Shown piece by piece: positions 43,596 through 51,329 of a stretch of DNA of 64,000 nucleotides. The stretch is taken from positions 3,162,001 through 3,226,000 of the forward strand of contig OY762444.1 of assembly GCA_963665735.1 (NCBI GenBank), written 5' to 3'. This stretch comes from CATOSK01 sp963665735 (GTDB taxonomy: Bacteria; Chloroflexota; Dehalococcoidia; Lucifugimonadales; UBA3495). The notes beneath the pieces are model-generated. The model had not been told where the DNA came from and ran no database searches. It was given only the letters and a program-made list of their open reading frames with translations. The first letter of the stretch is position 1. Each line of letters begins with the position of its first letter. The position numbers were made by a program, and so were the translations under genes.

Positions 43596-43979
43596 ATCAC
43601 CCCCGAAGAGCACATCAGGACTGCCGAACACTTTTTGTTGGAATCAAGCCAGGAATTCTCCGCCGGGGAGCGTTTGCAGGCGTCGGAAAAATTGTGGGGG
43701 GCTGCCGCTCACGCCGTAATAGCGGTGGCCCGACAACGGGAATGGCCCGTATCGAAACACGGAAACTTGAAAACTGCGGTGCAACGCTTGGCCCGGCAAT
43801 CGGACGACAATACCTTGACCGAAGGTTTCTCTGCTGGTGAACGGTTCCACGCCAACTTTTACCATGACTTCATGTCGGCGACGGAAATAGCAGCCTACCG
43901 CCCGGCGGTGCGCGGTTTCGTAGAACGGATGCTGGCCCGGGCCGGTGCCGACCCCGCGCCAAACTCGCCGCCCCGTTAA
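43596..43979 (+). CDS. HEPN/PaREP1-like protein with apparent ATC start
   Basis: The 127-residue frame reads ITPEEHIRTAEHFLLESSQE, QASEKLWGAAAHAVIAVARQ, EWPVSKHGNLKTAV, FHANFYHDFM. The N-terminus aligns with MIAEEHIQTATDFLEASDRE at 59585. AGGAG (43585-43589) lies 6 bp before ATC at 43596, whereas the first canonical start, TTG 43635, would remove 13 conserved residues. Either ATC is used or the start has mutated. Confidence 0.6.
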   Translation: MTPEEHIRTAEHFLLESSQEFSAGERLQASEKLWGAAAHAVIAVARQREWPVSKHGNLKTAVQRLARQSDDNTLTEGFSAGERFHANFYHDFMSATEIAAYRPAVRGFVERMLARAGADPAPNSPPR

Positions 43980-44014
43980 ACCCCTAGCCAACCCAACCCG
44001 ACGGGAGAATGAAA

Positions 44015-44929
44015 ATGCCCAACACCCTGAAAGACAAAGTAGCCATCGTAACCGGCTCCGGGCGCGGCGTGGGTCGCGGCGTTGCTATGCTCATGGCCCA
44101 AGAAGGCGCCAAAGTGGTCGTGGTTGACCCCGGCGTTAACGTGGACGGCTCCGGTTTCGACCAGTCCATCGCCGAAGTAGTCGTCTCGGAAATCCGCGAG
44201 GCCGGCGGTGATGCCGTGGCCTGCGCCGAGTCCGTCGCTACCATGCAGGGCGGCGAAAACATCGTCCAGACGGCCATTGACAACTACGGCAAGCTGGACA
44301 TCGTGGTGACTTGCGCCGGAATCCTCCGCGACCGCATGGTGTTCAACATGACGGAGCAGGAGTGGGACGACGTTATCGCCGTCCACCTGAAGGGAACCTT
44401 CACCGTGGTCAAGCACGCCGCCATTCTGTTCCGGCAGCAGCGTTCAGGCCGAATTATTACCTTCAGTTCCACCTCCGGGCTTTACGGCAACTCCGGCCAA
44501 GCCAACTATGGGGCTGCCAAGGACGGCATCGCCGGGTTCACCCGTGTCGTTGCCCGTGACTTGGGCCGCTACGGAGTCACCGCCAACTCCATCGCCCCCA
44601 GCGCCATGACCCGCATGACCGGCAGCGTCCCCCAGGAATCCCGGGACCTGCGGCGGGCCAGGGGCATTGTCGGCGGCGGCGGGCTGACTGGGGAACCGGA
44701 GGACGTGGCGCCTTTCGTCGCCTGGCTGGCCTCCGACGAAGCGGCCCACGTCAACGGCCACGTTTTCCACGTTACCGGCTCCGTAGTGACTCTGCTCAAC
44801 GAACCGGAGCCGGTCAAGACTATCCAGAAAGACAGCCGTTGGGACGTGGAAGAACTGATAAGGGTCTTCCCCGCCACCATCGGCATTGAACTTTACAACC
44901 CGGCCCCCGCCCCGCCGCCGTCGGTGTAA
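44015..44929 (+). CDS. SDR oxidoreductase, MFE-2/HSD17B4-like, copy 2
   Basis: The 304-residue protein is near-identical to the SDR at 42255 through NADH-binding and catalytic segments (TGSGRGVGRG, NYGAAKDGI), with stretches of over 60 bp of identical DNA. The substrate region after SMTR diverges (GSVPQESRDLRRARGIVGGG). ATG 44015 is chosen because GGGAGA is then correctly spaced. The C-terminus YNPAPAPPPSV reappears at the end of HigA1. Confidence 0.88.
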   Translation: MPNTLKDKVAIVTGSGRGVGRGVAMLMAQEGAKVVVVDPGVNVDGSGFDQSIAEVVVSEIREAGGDAVACAESVATMQGGENIVQTAIDNYGKLDIVVTCAGILRDRMVFNMTEQEWDDVIAVHLKGTFTVVKHAAILFRQQRSGRIITFSSTSGLYGNSGQANYGAAKDGIAGFTRVVARDLGRYGVTANSIAPSAMTRMTGSVPQESRDLRRARGIVGGGGLTGEPEDVAPFVAWLASDEAAHVNGHVFHVTGSVVTLLNEPEPVKTIQKDSRWDVEELIRVFPATIGIELYNPAPAPPPSV

Positions 44930-44979
44930 GCCGCGGGTGGGCCGGCAAGGGTGATAATCGCTTCATACGCCACCGGGGG

Positions 44980-45240
44980 TTGCGGCGGTTCATTGAGAGC
45001 GGTGATGCCCGTTTCCTTCCGCCGGACTTGGTTGGCCGTTTACAAGACACAATATCTGCGTTGGTGCATTCGGACGACATGGAAATGTTGATCAAAGAGG
45101 TTCCACCGGGTTGGCGGGTTCACCGACTTTCCGGCGACCGTCGGGAGGAATGGAGTATTCGCGTATCCGGCAACTGGCGTATCACGTTCCAAGAGGATGG
45201 CGGTCGCATTGCTCGTTTGAATTTAGAGGATTACCACTGA
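44980..45240 (+). CDS. higB: HigB-like toxin 1, N-terminally disrupted
   Basis: The 86 codons visible read RRFIESGDARFLPPDLVGRL, then GWRVHRLSGDRREEWSIRVS and GNWRITFQEDGGRIARLNLE, the RelE-superfamily HigB fold. Compared with copies 2 and 3 the usual first 10 residues (MIIASIRHRG) are encoded at 44953 but out of frame because of a 1-bp loss near 44966; translation could restart at TTG 44980. Possibly inactive. Confidence 0.7.
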   Translation: MRRFIESGDARFLPPDLVGRLQDTISALVHSDDMEMLIKEVPPGWRVHRLSGDRREEWSIRVSGNWRITFQEDGGRIARLNLEDYH

Positions 45241-45566
45241 TGGCCAAAAAAGGAATCAAAATTGGCATGACTCCGCCACACCCCGGGGAGTTCATCTATC
45301 GGGAAGTCGTAGAAGAATTAGGCTTGACCATAGCTAAGACCGCCGAGATTTTGGGCGTTTCCGAATCCGACCTTACTCCTGTCCTAAAGGGCAAGGCTCC
45401 TCTGTCCCCGGAGATGGCCTTGCGCGTGGAGAAGGCGTTCAGCGTCGGGATGGAGTTAATGTTGAGGCTGCAAGCTTGGTACGACACGGTGCAAATGCGG
45501 AAGCGGGCCGATGAAATTAAGGTCCAGCCTTACAACCCGGCCCCCGCCCCGCCGCCGTCGGTGTAA
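45240..45566 (+). CDS. higA: HigA-like antitoxin 1
   Basis: The 108-residue XRE-HTH protein: MTPPHPGEFIYREVVEELGL, AKTAEILGVSESDLTPVLKG, PLSPEMALRVEKAFSVGMEL. Start ATG shares its A with the higB1 stop. The C-terminus is YNPAPAPPPSV, identical to that of SDR 2; this tail is not part of the HigA fold. Confidence 0.85.
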   Translation: MAKKGIKIGMTPPHPGEFIYREVVEELGLTIAKTAEILGVSESDLTPVLKGKAPLSPEMALRVEKAFSVGMELMLRLQAWYDTVQMRKRADEIKVQPYNPAPAPPPSV

Positions 45567-45584
45567 GCGGCGGATGTACGCCGG

Positions 45585-45875
45585 GTGATAATTGCCTCTA
45601 TACGACATCGGGGGTTGCGGCGGTTCATTGAGAGCGGTGACGCCCGTTTCCTTCCGCCGGACTTGGTGAACCGGATACGAGTGTTCCTCTCGGCGGTGGG
45701 GGCAGCCCGCGACTTGGAACAACTGATAACCGAGGGGTCTTCCGGTTGGCGCATACACCAACTCGCCGGCGACCGTCGGGGCGAATGGAGCGTTACAATA
45801 TCGGGCAACTGTCGGATTACCTTCGAGTATGAAAATGGTGTCATAGACCGCCTGAACCTGGAGGACTACCACTGA
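45585..45875 (+). CDS. higB: HigB-like toxin 2
   Basis: The 96-residue GTG-start protein is the full-length form: MIIASIRHRGLRRFIESGDA, FLPPDLVNRIRVFLSAVG, GWRIHQLAGDRRGEWSVTIS. It is an mRNA interferase by family. Coupled to HigA2 (stop and start overlap by one base). Confidence 0.85.
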   Translation: MIIASIRHRGLRRFIESGDARFLPPDLVNRIRVFLSAVGAARDLEQLITEGSSGWRIHQLAGDRRGEWSVTISGNCRITFEYENGVIDRLNLEDYH

Positions 45876-46180
45876 TGGCACAAAAAGGAATCAAAATTGG
45901 CATGACCCCATCCCACCCGGGAGAACTTATAGAACTGGAAGTCGTCGAAGAATTGGGCTTGACTCCGGCCAAAGCCGCCGAGATTCTGGGCATTCCAGAG
46001 CCAGACCTGTACGCCGTCTTAAAGGGAAAGACCGCTCTGTCGCCGGAAATGGCCCTGCGCGTGGAAAAGGCTTTTGGCCTGGGTATGGAACTGATGCTGC
46101 GGATGCAAGCCTGGTATGACACGGTGCAGATGCGCAAGCGGGCCGATGAAATTCAGGTTCAACCCTACAATCCGGCTTGA
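45875..46180 (+). CDS. higA: HigA-like antitoxin 2
   Basis: The 101-residue protein: GMTPSHPGELIELEVVEELG, PAKAAEILGIPEPDLYAVLK, SPEMALRVEKAFGLGMELML. It ends VQPYNPA, the PAPPPSV extension being lost through a change at 46177-46180 (its codons remain as 3' untranslated sequence). Confidence 0.85.
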   Translation: MAQKGIKIGMTPSHPGELIELEVVEELGLTPAKAAEILGIPEPDLYAVLKGKTALSPEMALRVEKAFGLGMELMLRMQAWYDTVQMRKRADEIQVQPYNPA

Positions 46181-46222
46181 AACCGTCCGCCGCCGTCGGT
46201 GTAAGCGGCGGATGTACGCCGG

Positions 46223-46513
46223 GTGATAATTGCCTCTATACGACATCGGGGGTTGCGGCGATTGGTGGAAAATGACGACCCCCGGTTTCTACCACCCGAT
46301 TTGATTGAGAGGGTGCGCTTGTTCCTGACCACTGTTGGACTGGCTCAGGATATGGATAGATTTATCAGAGTCGCCCCACCCGGTTGGCGCGTACACCGCC
46401 TCACTGGAAATCGGCAGGGGGAATGGAGCGTTTCGATTTCAGGCAACTGGCGCCTTACGTTTCGGGAAACAGGTGGCACCATTGGCAGGCTGAACTTGGA
46501 GGACTATCACTAA
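46223..46513 (+). CDS. higB: HigB-like toxin 3
   Basis: The 96-residue protein, GTG start, is diverged: LRRLVENDDPRFLPPDLIER, GLAQDMDRFIRVAPPGWRVH, RQGEWSVSISGNWRLTFRET. All core residues are kept. Coupled to HigA3. Confidence 0.85.
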   Translation: MIIASIRHRGLRRLVENDDPRFLPPDLIERVRLFLTTVGLAQDMDRFIRVAPPGWRVHRLTGNRQGEWSVSISGNWRLTFRETGGTIGRLNLEDYH

Positions 46514-46818
46514 TGAACAAGAAAGTCGCCAAATTTGGGATGACGCCCAGCCACCCGGGAGATTTCGTCCAGTTAGGGTATCTGGACGAATTGGGTCTGA
46601 CTACCGCCCAAGCTGCCGAGATTTTGGGAGTGTCCCCTGAAACGCTGGCTTCCTTCCTTGCCCGTGAAACCCCAGTTTCGCCGGAGCTTGCGTTGCGCCT
46701 GGAAAAAGCCTTCGGCGCAGATATGGACCTGATGCTGCGGATGCAAGCCTGGTACGACACGGTGCAGATGCGCAAGCGGGCCGATGAAATTAACGTCCAG
46801 CCCTACAACCCCGCTTAA
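46513..46818 (+). CDS. higA: HigA-like antitoxin 3
   Basis: The 101-residue protein, MNKKVAKFGMTPSHPGDFVQ, TTAQAAEILGVSPETLASFL, SPELALRLEKAFGADMDLML, ends VQPYNPA. It is more diverged from copy 2 than copy 2 is from copy 1, so it is the oldest or faster-changing unit. Confidence 0.85.
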   Translation: MNKKVAKFGMTPSHPGDFVQLGYLDELGLTTAQAAEILGVSPETLASFLARETPVSPELALRLEKAFGADMDLMLRMQAWYDTVQMRKRADEINVQPYNPA

Positions 46819-46975
46819 AGCTGTCCACCGCCCGCCCAACATTGACAAAATCTCTCCCGCCCTAGTAGCATCCAATAGCGTTGTCGGGCCGGCCTTGGGC
46901 CAGTAATTTTCCGGCAGCCGCCCCCTTCACAAATAACGCCTGGTTCAGCCAGGACTGTAATACGAGGACAAACCG

Positions 46976-48124
46976 ATGATTCGTGGTTTCAGCGCTTCTT
47001 ACGCCGGTCATGTCGTGGACGATAACCTGGGCTTGGGGGGAACCCCGGCTAACGACCGTTGGTACTCCAACAATCAACTGGCCGACGCCCTTTCCTGGGC
47101 CGTGGACATTGCCCAGCACATGGACGGCCTGGGCTATGAAGAGTTCTGGATGGCCGAACACCACTTCCAGCCCGAAGGTTATGAGTGCATCCCCAACCTG
47201 CTGATGATGGGCCTTTACCTGGCTACCCAGACCAAGACCCTGAAGTTCGGCTGCGGTTTCAACATCGCCCCGATGTGGCACCCCCTCCGGCTGGCCGAAG
47301 ACTTTGCAATGGCCGACATCCTATCCAACGGGCGGGTCATATTCGGCGTGGGCCGCGGCTACCACTCCCGGGAAGTGGAAACTTTCGGCTCCCCCATGCT
47401 GGACGGTGACGCCAACCGGGAGTTGTTTGAGGAGCAGGTCGAGATTATCCAACAGGCTTTCAACCAGGAGTCCTTTTCCTACCACGGCAAGCACTACACT
47501 ATCCCCGCTGACGTTCCCTACCGGGGCTACCAGTTGAAGAAAATTTCCCTGGTTCCCCGGCCCACCCATCCGGTGGAAATCTGGCAGCCCTTGGTCAGCG
47601 GCAACCCCAAGGGCATAGACTTCATGGCCAAAAACGGCATCAAGGCCCTCATCGCCAACACCCCGGAGGCGGCCCTCAATGAGCGCATGACTATGTACCA
47701 GGAAGCTGCCGCCAACCACGGCAAGACGTTGCAGAAAGGCGAGGACATCGCCCTGGGCTATCGGTTCTTTATTTCCGATACCCAGGAAAAGGCCATTGAG
47801 GAGGCCCGTCCCTACTTCGAGGAAGCCATGAAATTCGCCGCTCCCCTGGGGCTGATGCGGCTGGACCCGGAGCAGATTGAGGAAGTGGCCGCGCCTGGCA
47901 GTCGCCGGGGCGTGGAACTGCCCACCCTGGAGTCGGCGGTAGCCAGCAAGGCTTGGCTCTGCGGCCCGCCGGAGCTAATCGTTGAGCACCTGAAAAAGGT
48001 GGAGGAAGAGTACCCCGGCGTTGAGCGCATTAACCTGGGGTCGGTGATGGGAATGCCCAAGAATGTCTTTACCGACCAACTGACCAAATTCGCCGAAGGG
48101 GTCATGCCCGCCTTTCAAGGCTAA
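46976..48124 (+). CDS. LLM class flavin-dependent oxidoreductase (luciferase-like)
   Basis: The 382-residue TIM-barrel protein: DIAQHMDGLGYEEFWMAEHH, PEGYECIPNLLMMGLYLATQ, PLRLAEDFAMADILSNGRVI, GVGRGYHSREVETFGSPMLD. It belongs to the luciferase-type F420/FMN-linked monooxygenase family, different from the DszA-type protein at 14196. It lies downstream of the HigBA block, with a 157-bp gap. Confidence 0.9.
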   Translation: MIRGFSASYAGHVVDDNLGLGGTPANDRWYSNNQLADALSWAVDIAQHMDGLGYEEFWMAEHHFQPEGYECIPNLLMMGLYLATQTKTLKFGCGFNIAPMWHPLRLAEDFAMADILSNGRVIFGVGRGYHSREVETFGSPMLDGDANRELFEEQVEIIQQAFNQESFSYHGKHYTIPADVPYRGYQLKKISLVPRPTHPVEIWQPLVSGNPKGIDFMAKNGIKALIANTPEAALNERMTMYQEAAANHGKTLQKGEDIALGYRFFISDTQEKAIEEARPYFEEAMKFAAPLGLMRLDPEQIEEVAAPGSRRGVELPTLESAVASKAWLCGPPELIVEHLKKVEEEYPGVERINLGSVMGMPKNVFTDQLTKFAEGVMPAFQG

Positions 48125-48187
48125 CCTGGTTGGCCGCAATAAGGCCAGGATGGGGGTGACGACGCCAAGGGCGGAAATTACCAACTC

Positions 48188-48230
48188 CCACTCTAACCCT
48201 CCCCCTGGACAGGGGGAGGGTATTTTTTGC
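48188..48230. repeat. C-rich inverted repeat with T-run
   Basis: AACCCTCCCCCTGGACAGGG then GGAGGGTATTTTTTGCC, possibly terminating the LLM transcript. A further single REP palindrome follows at 48242-48262, and CCCCTCCCTGTGGGAAAGGG at 48325-48344. Confidence 0.6.
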
Positions 48231-48446
48231 CCTCAACCCATAATTCCGGCGAAAGCCGGAATCCAAAAATCCCTGCCAAGGCCGACATTAGCCTTGATGG
48301 ATAAGTCGGGGCGAAAACCAAAGTCCCCTCCCTGTGGGAAAGGGGTGGGGTGAGGACGAACTCCCATAGGCGGTCAACCCTCGAGGGCAGGTTGAAAACC
48401 TGCCACACCCTTGAGGAAACTGCTCGTTTCCTGCAAATAGTGGCAA

Positions 48447-48476
48447 TTGACCGGGATTTCCGGCCCGTCATATACT
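48447..48476 (+). promoter_or_regulatory. sigma-70-like promoter for bioY
   Basis: TTGACC, 18-bp spacer, TATACT, ending about 50 bp before the bioY ATG. The rest of 48125-48446 holds repeats only. Confidence 0.7.
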
Positions 48477-48527
48477 CGGAGCGGTTATTCGGCCCCAACT
48501 CCCGGCCCGGACGGTTTCCCGCAAGCC

Positions 48528-49178
48528 ATGTCATTCAACCCTGCCTCACAAGCGCCCGCGACTGCCCCCCTGGTTGACGTTCTTTTCCCGGTGTCCGGCC
48601 GCAACCGGCGGCTGGCCCGGGACGCCGCCCTCATCGTTGGATTTGCGCTTTTCACCGCTCTGCTGGCCCAAGTCAGGATTCCCCTGGGGTTCACGCCGGT
48701 TCCCATTACCGGGCAGACCCTGGCGGTGCTGCTGACCGGCGCGGCTCTGGGCAGTTGGCGCGGGGCCTCCGCCATGACCGTGTACCTGGTAGCAGGAGCG
48801 GGATTGCCTTTCTTCGCCGGCGGCGCGTCGGGGTTTTTCTGGACTCTGTCCTCCGGCGGCTACATCATCGGGTTCATTCCGGCGGCTTTCGTTGTCGGGT
48901 TCCTGGCCGAGCGGGGTTGGGACCGCAAGCCGTGGATTCTGGTGGCGATGCTGCTGGGTAACGTCGTCTTGTACGTTCCCGGCCTAATCCAACTGTCCTT
49001 GTTCGTGCCGTCAATTGACCCGTCGGTGCCGGCCGACGCCGTTTGGTCAACCACGCTGGAGTGGGGGCTGTACCCCTTCATCCTGGGCGACTTGATTAAA
49101 CTGTATATCGCGTCTCTGGCCTTGCCTGCGGCCTGGTGGCTGGTTTACCGGACGAAAGGCGGCTCGTCTTGGACATAA
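48528..49178 (+). CDS. bioY: biotin transporter substrate-binding (S) component
   Basis: The 216-residue membrane protein has six hydrophobic segments and the BioY signature: LAQVRIPLGFTPVPITGQTL, GASAMTVYLVAGAGLPFFAG, SGGYIIGFIPAAFVVGFLAE, and YPFILGDLIKLYIASLALP. It binds biotin in the membrane and works with energy-coupling factor EcfT/EcfA; neither is in the window, so a shared or solitary mode is inferred. It overlaps the next gene by 10 bp. Confidence 0.93.
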   Translation: MSFNPASQAPATAPLVDVLFPVSGRNRRLARDAALIVGFALFTALLAQVRIPLGFTPVPITGQTLAVLLTGAALGSWRGASAMTVYLVAGAGLPFFAGGASGFFWTLSSGGYIIGFIPAAFVVGFLAERGWDRKPWILVAMLLGNVVLYVPGLIQLSLFVPSIDPSVPADAVWSTTLEWGLYPFILGDLIKLYIASLALPAAWWLVYRTKGGSSWT

Positions 49179-49816
49179 CCTGGCTGGGCCATGCCTGTTT
49201 CCGGTTGCGCTCTGATGATGCGGTGGTGCTGACCGACCCCTTCCCGGCGTCGCTGGGGCTGCGGCCCGGCAACCAGCCGGCCACGGTGGTCACCATCAGC
49301 AACAACCATCCCAATCATAGCAATTGGCGGGAAGTGCCGGGAGAGCCGCGGGTGTTCGAGGCTCCGGGGGAATACGAATGTTCCGGTGTAGCGGTGCGCG
49401 GGGTGATGACTCCGTTGACGGCGGGAACGCCCCGGGAGCGGCGCAACGTGGCCTACACCATTGAAATTGACGGCGTTCATATCTGCCACCTGGGAGACAT
49501 CGCCGAACCGTTGACGCCCCGACTGGTGGACGAATTATCACCGGCGGACGTGCTGCTGGTTCCCGCCGGCTCCGGCTGCACCCTGGACCTGGACAAGGCG
49601 GCCCAGACGGTTCAAGACCTGGACCCCAAAATCGTGGTGCCGATGCACTACGCCACCGACGGCGTTTCTTGCGAGGGGCTTTCCCCGGTGGACGCCTTCC
49701 TGCGCCTGTTGGGGGGCCAGGAAGTCCAGCCCCAAAACCGGCTGTCGGTGACTACCAACAACCTGCCGGCAGACCGCCGGTTGACGGTGTTGACGCCCCA
49801 ATCCAGGCCGGCGTAA
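49169..49816 (+). CDS. MBL-fold metallo-hydrolase (Lactamase_B_3 type)
   Basis: The 215-residue protein has ITWLGHACFRLRSDDAVVLT at the N-terminus, then VTISNNHPNHSNW, a variant of the HxHxDH site with two of the usual three His and the Asp replaced by Ser, then ICHLGDIAEPL and VVPMHYATDG. The TTG at 49169 overlaps the end of bioY by 10 bp; GTG 49136 is an alternative. The altered metal site suggests a reduced or different activity. Confidence 0.75.
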   Translation: MDITWLGHACFRLRSDDAVVLTDPFPASLGLRPGNQPATVVTISNNHPNHSNWREVPGEPRVFEAPGEYECSGVAVRGVMTPLTAGTPRERRNVAYTIEIDGVHICHLGDIAEPLTPRLVDELSPADVLLVPAGSGCTLDLDKAAQTVQDLDPKIVVPMHYATDGVSCEGLSPVDAFLRLLGGQEVQPQNRLSVTTNNLPADRRLTVLTPQSRPA

Positions 49817-49846
49817 CGGTTCCTCCCAACAGTCTCTTTCCCTTTC

Positions 49847-49945
49847 ACTACCGCCGTCATTCCCTTGAAAGTGGGAGGGATTTTTTCGTTACGCCCACAG
49901 TCCCTTCCCCTCTACCGTCATTCCCGCGAAAGCGGGAATCCAAGT
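49847..49945. repeat. short REP palindromes
   Basis: Two units: GTCATTCCCTTGAAAGTGGG at 49857 (followed by a T-run) and GTCATTCCCGCGAAAGCGGG at 49917. The first could terminate the bioY-MBL transcript. Confidence 0.55.
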
Positions 49946-50008
49946 CTCTTTTCCCTTGATGGGAGAAGGTTACTATGGGGGTGACAAGAGCCAAGTGGTC
50001 AACTGCGG

Positions 50009-50800
50009 TCAAGGCTGATAGATTACCCGGCGGGTCTCGGTTCGGGGCGGGCTGCCGGGGTAAGTGGCCTGCACCGTGACGATGTTAGGGCCTATCTGGA
50101 GCCGCAGCGTGGTGGAAAATTGGCCGTCGGGCTGCACTTCGACGCCGACGCTGTTGACCACCAGGCTGGCCTCCGGGTGGGTAACGCCGGAAACGGCGAT
50201 AAAGGGGCTGGAAACGATTTCACCTTCCACCGGCTGGATGACGGTCAGGCTGAAAGGCGTTGGCGTAACCGGCGCCAGGGTGACTTGCAGGAACTCCCGC
50301 AGTCTCTCCCCACCCCCTGCCCCGCTGGTAGCCAGCACCTCAATGATGTTCAAGCCCTGGGCCAAGGGCACCTGGGCCCGGAAGGACCCGTAAGGTGTTA
50401 CCTCGGCGGCGATGCGGTTGGCCGAAATCGTCGAGCCGGGCGTGGTAAACCCCGTAACGCTGAGGATGGGAGTGGTGACGGTGGCCCCAAATTCCGGCTC
50501 GTCCACCCGCAGGAAGAAGTCCGGCAAGAGGATGGGAGTTGGCGACGGCGGGGGCGTAGGTGTCGCCGTCGGGGTCAGCGTGGGTATGGCTGTGGGTGTG
50601 GCCGTGGGTGTTGGCGTGGACGTCGGCGACGGGGTTGGCGGCAGCACGGTTGGCAGCGGCGCGGTCGGTGTCGGCAGTGGGGTGGCAGTCGGTTCGACGG
50701 TGGGAGTGACACTCCCCGGACGGTCAACCACCTGGAAACAAGCAGTTAAGAGGATTAGGAAAGTCAGGGCAAGAACGGCAAGGCGTGGGCGATTCGGCAT
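50009..50800 (-). CDS. secreted lipoprotein with Pro/Thr linker and Ig-like domains
   Basis: The 263-residue protein has a lipobox signal peptide (LAVLALTFLILLTAC, Cys21), a Pro/Thr/Ser linker (residues 30-95), and two beta-sandwich repeats: LRVDEPEFGATVTTPILSVT...NIIEVLA and LTVIQPVEGEIVSSPFIAVS...NIVTVQA. These resemble glucodextranase-B/Big-type domains of surface proteins. No catalytic module is attached. Confidence 0.75.
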   Translation of the reverse strand: MPNRPRLAVLALTFLILLTACFQVVDRPGSVTPTVEPTATPLPTPTAPLPTVLPPTPSPTSTPTPTATPTAIPTLTPTATPTPPPSPTPILLPDFFLRVDEPEFGATVTTPILSVTGFTTPGSTISANRIAAEVTPYGSFRAQVPLAQGLNIIEVLATSGAGGGERLREFLQVTLAPVTPTPFSLTVIQPVEGEIVSSPFIAVSGVTHPEASLVVNSVGVEVQPDGQFSTTLRLQIGPNIVTVQATYPGSPPRTETRRVIYQP

Positions 50801-50876
50801 GGGTTTTCCATGTTACCCGTTGCTGGTGAGCTTGTCGAACCGGGTCGGTCGGAGGTATTCTCAACGTGCGTTGGTA

Positions 50877-51329
50877 TTAGATCAGGTCCAAGCGGAGGCA
50901 CACCAAGGCTATGGAGTCCCCCAGCATGGTTGCGTTCTTGCTGTACCCCTTGGTCTTCCGCTGCAACCGCTTCAACTTGTCCCGCAATCTGGAATGCAGC
51001 CCCTCATTCCAGTTCACTGCACCGCCCTTCCCCACCACGTGCCGGTTGGCCGGCAGCCATTCATACACCCGGTAGGCATCGCTGCGGTACAATTTCGCCT
51101 CCGGCAGGCGGTCGTACAACCGCAGAAAGGTGACTTCTGAACGGTCTCCCACCTGGAAATCCACCCAGCGGCTTCCATCTTCTTCCTCAATCACCGCCGT
51201 CCAGACCCACACCTCCCGGCGCTTCCCCTTCCGCCGGGCTCCCACGTAGCTCCACATCTCATCCAGGGCGATGACCCGGGCGGGCTGCCGCCGTTGCTCC
51301 CCGCGCCGCCGGGTCTCCCGGGTCATCAA
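50877..51329 (-). CDS. IS1-like transposase, DDE catalytic part (InsB-like)
   Basis: The 150-residue frame has IALDEMWSYVGARRKGKRRE (first Asp), YRSDAYRVYEWL (second Asp), and VNWNEGLHSRLRDKLKRLQR with the Glu, the IS1 DDE set. Product probably made as a fusion with the InsA-like frame by slippage on A7 at 51348-51354, which would join the frames when one A is lost. Confidence 0.8.
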   Translation of the reverse strand: MMTRETRRRGEQRRQPARVIALDEMWSYVGARRKGKRREVWVWTAVIEEEDGSRWVDFQVGDRSEVTFLRLYDRLPEAKLYRSDAYRVYEWLPANRHVVGKGGAVNWNEGLHSRLRDKLKRLQRKTKGYSKNATMLGDSIALVCLRLDLI

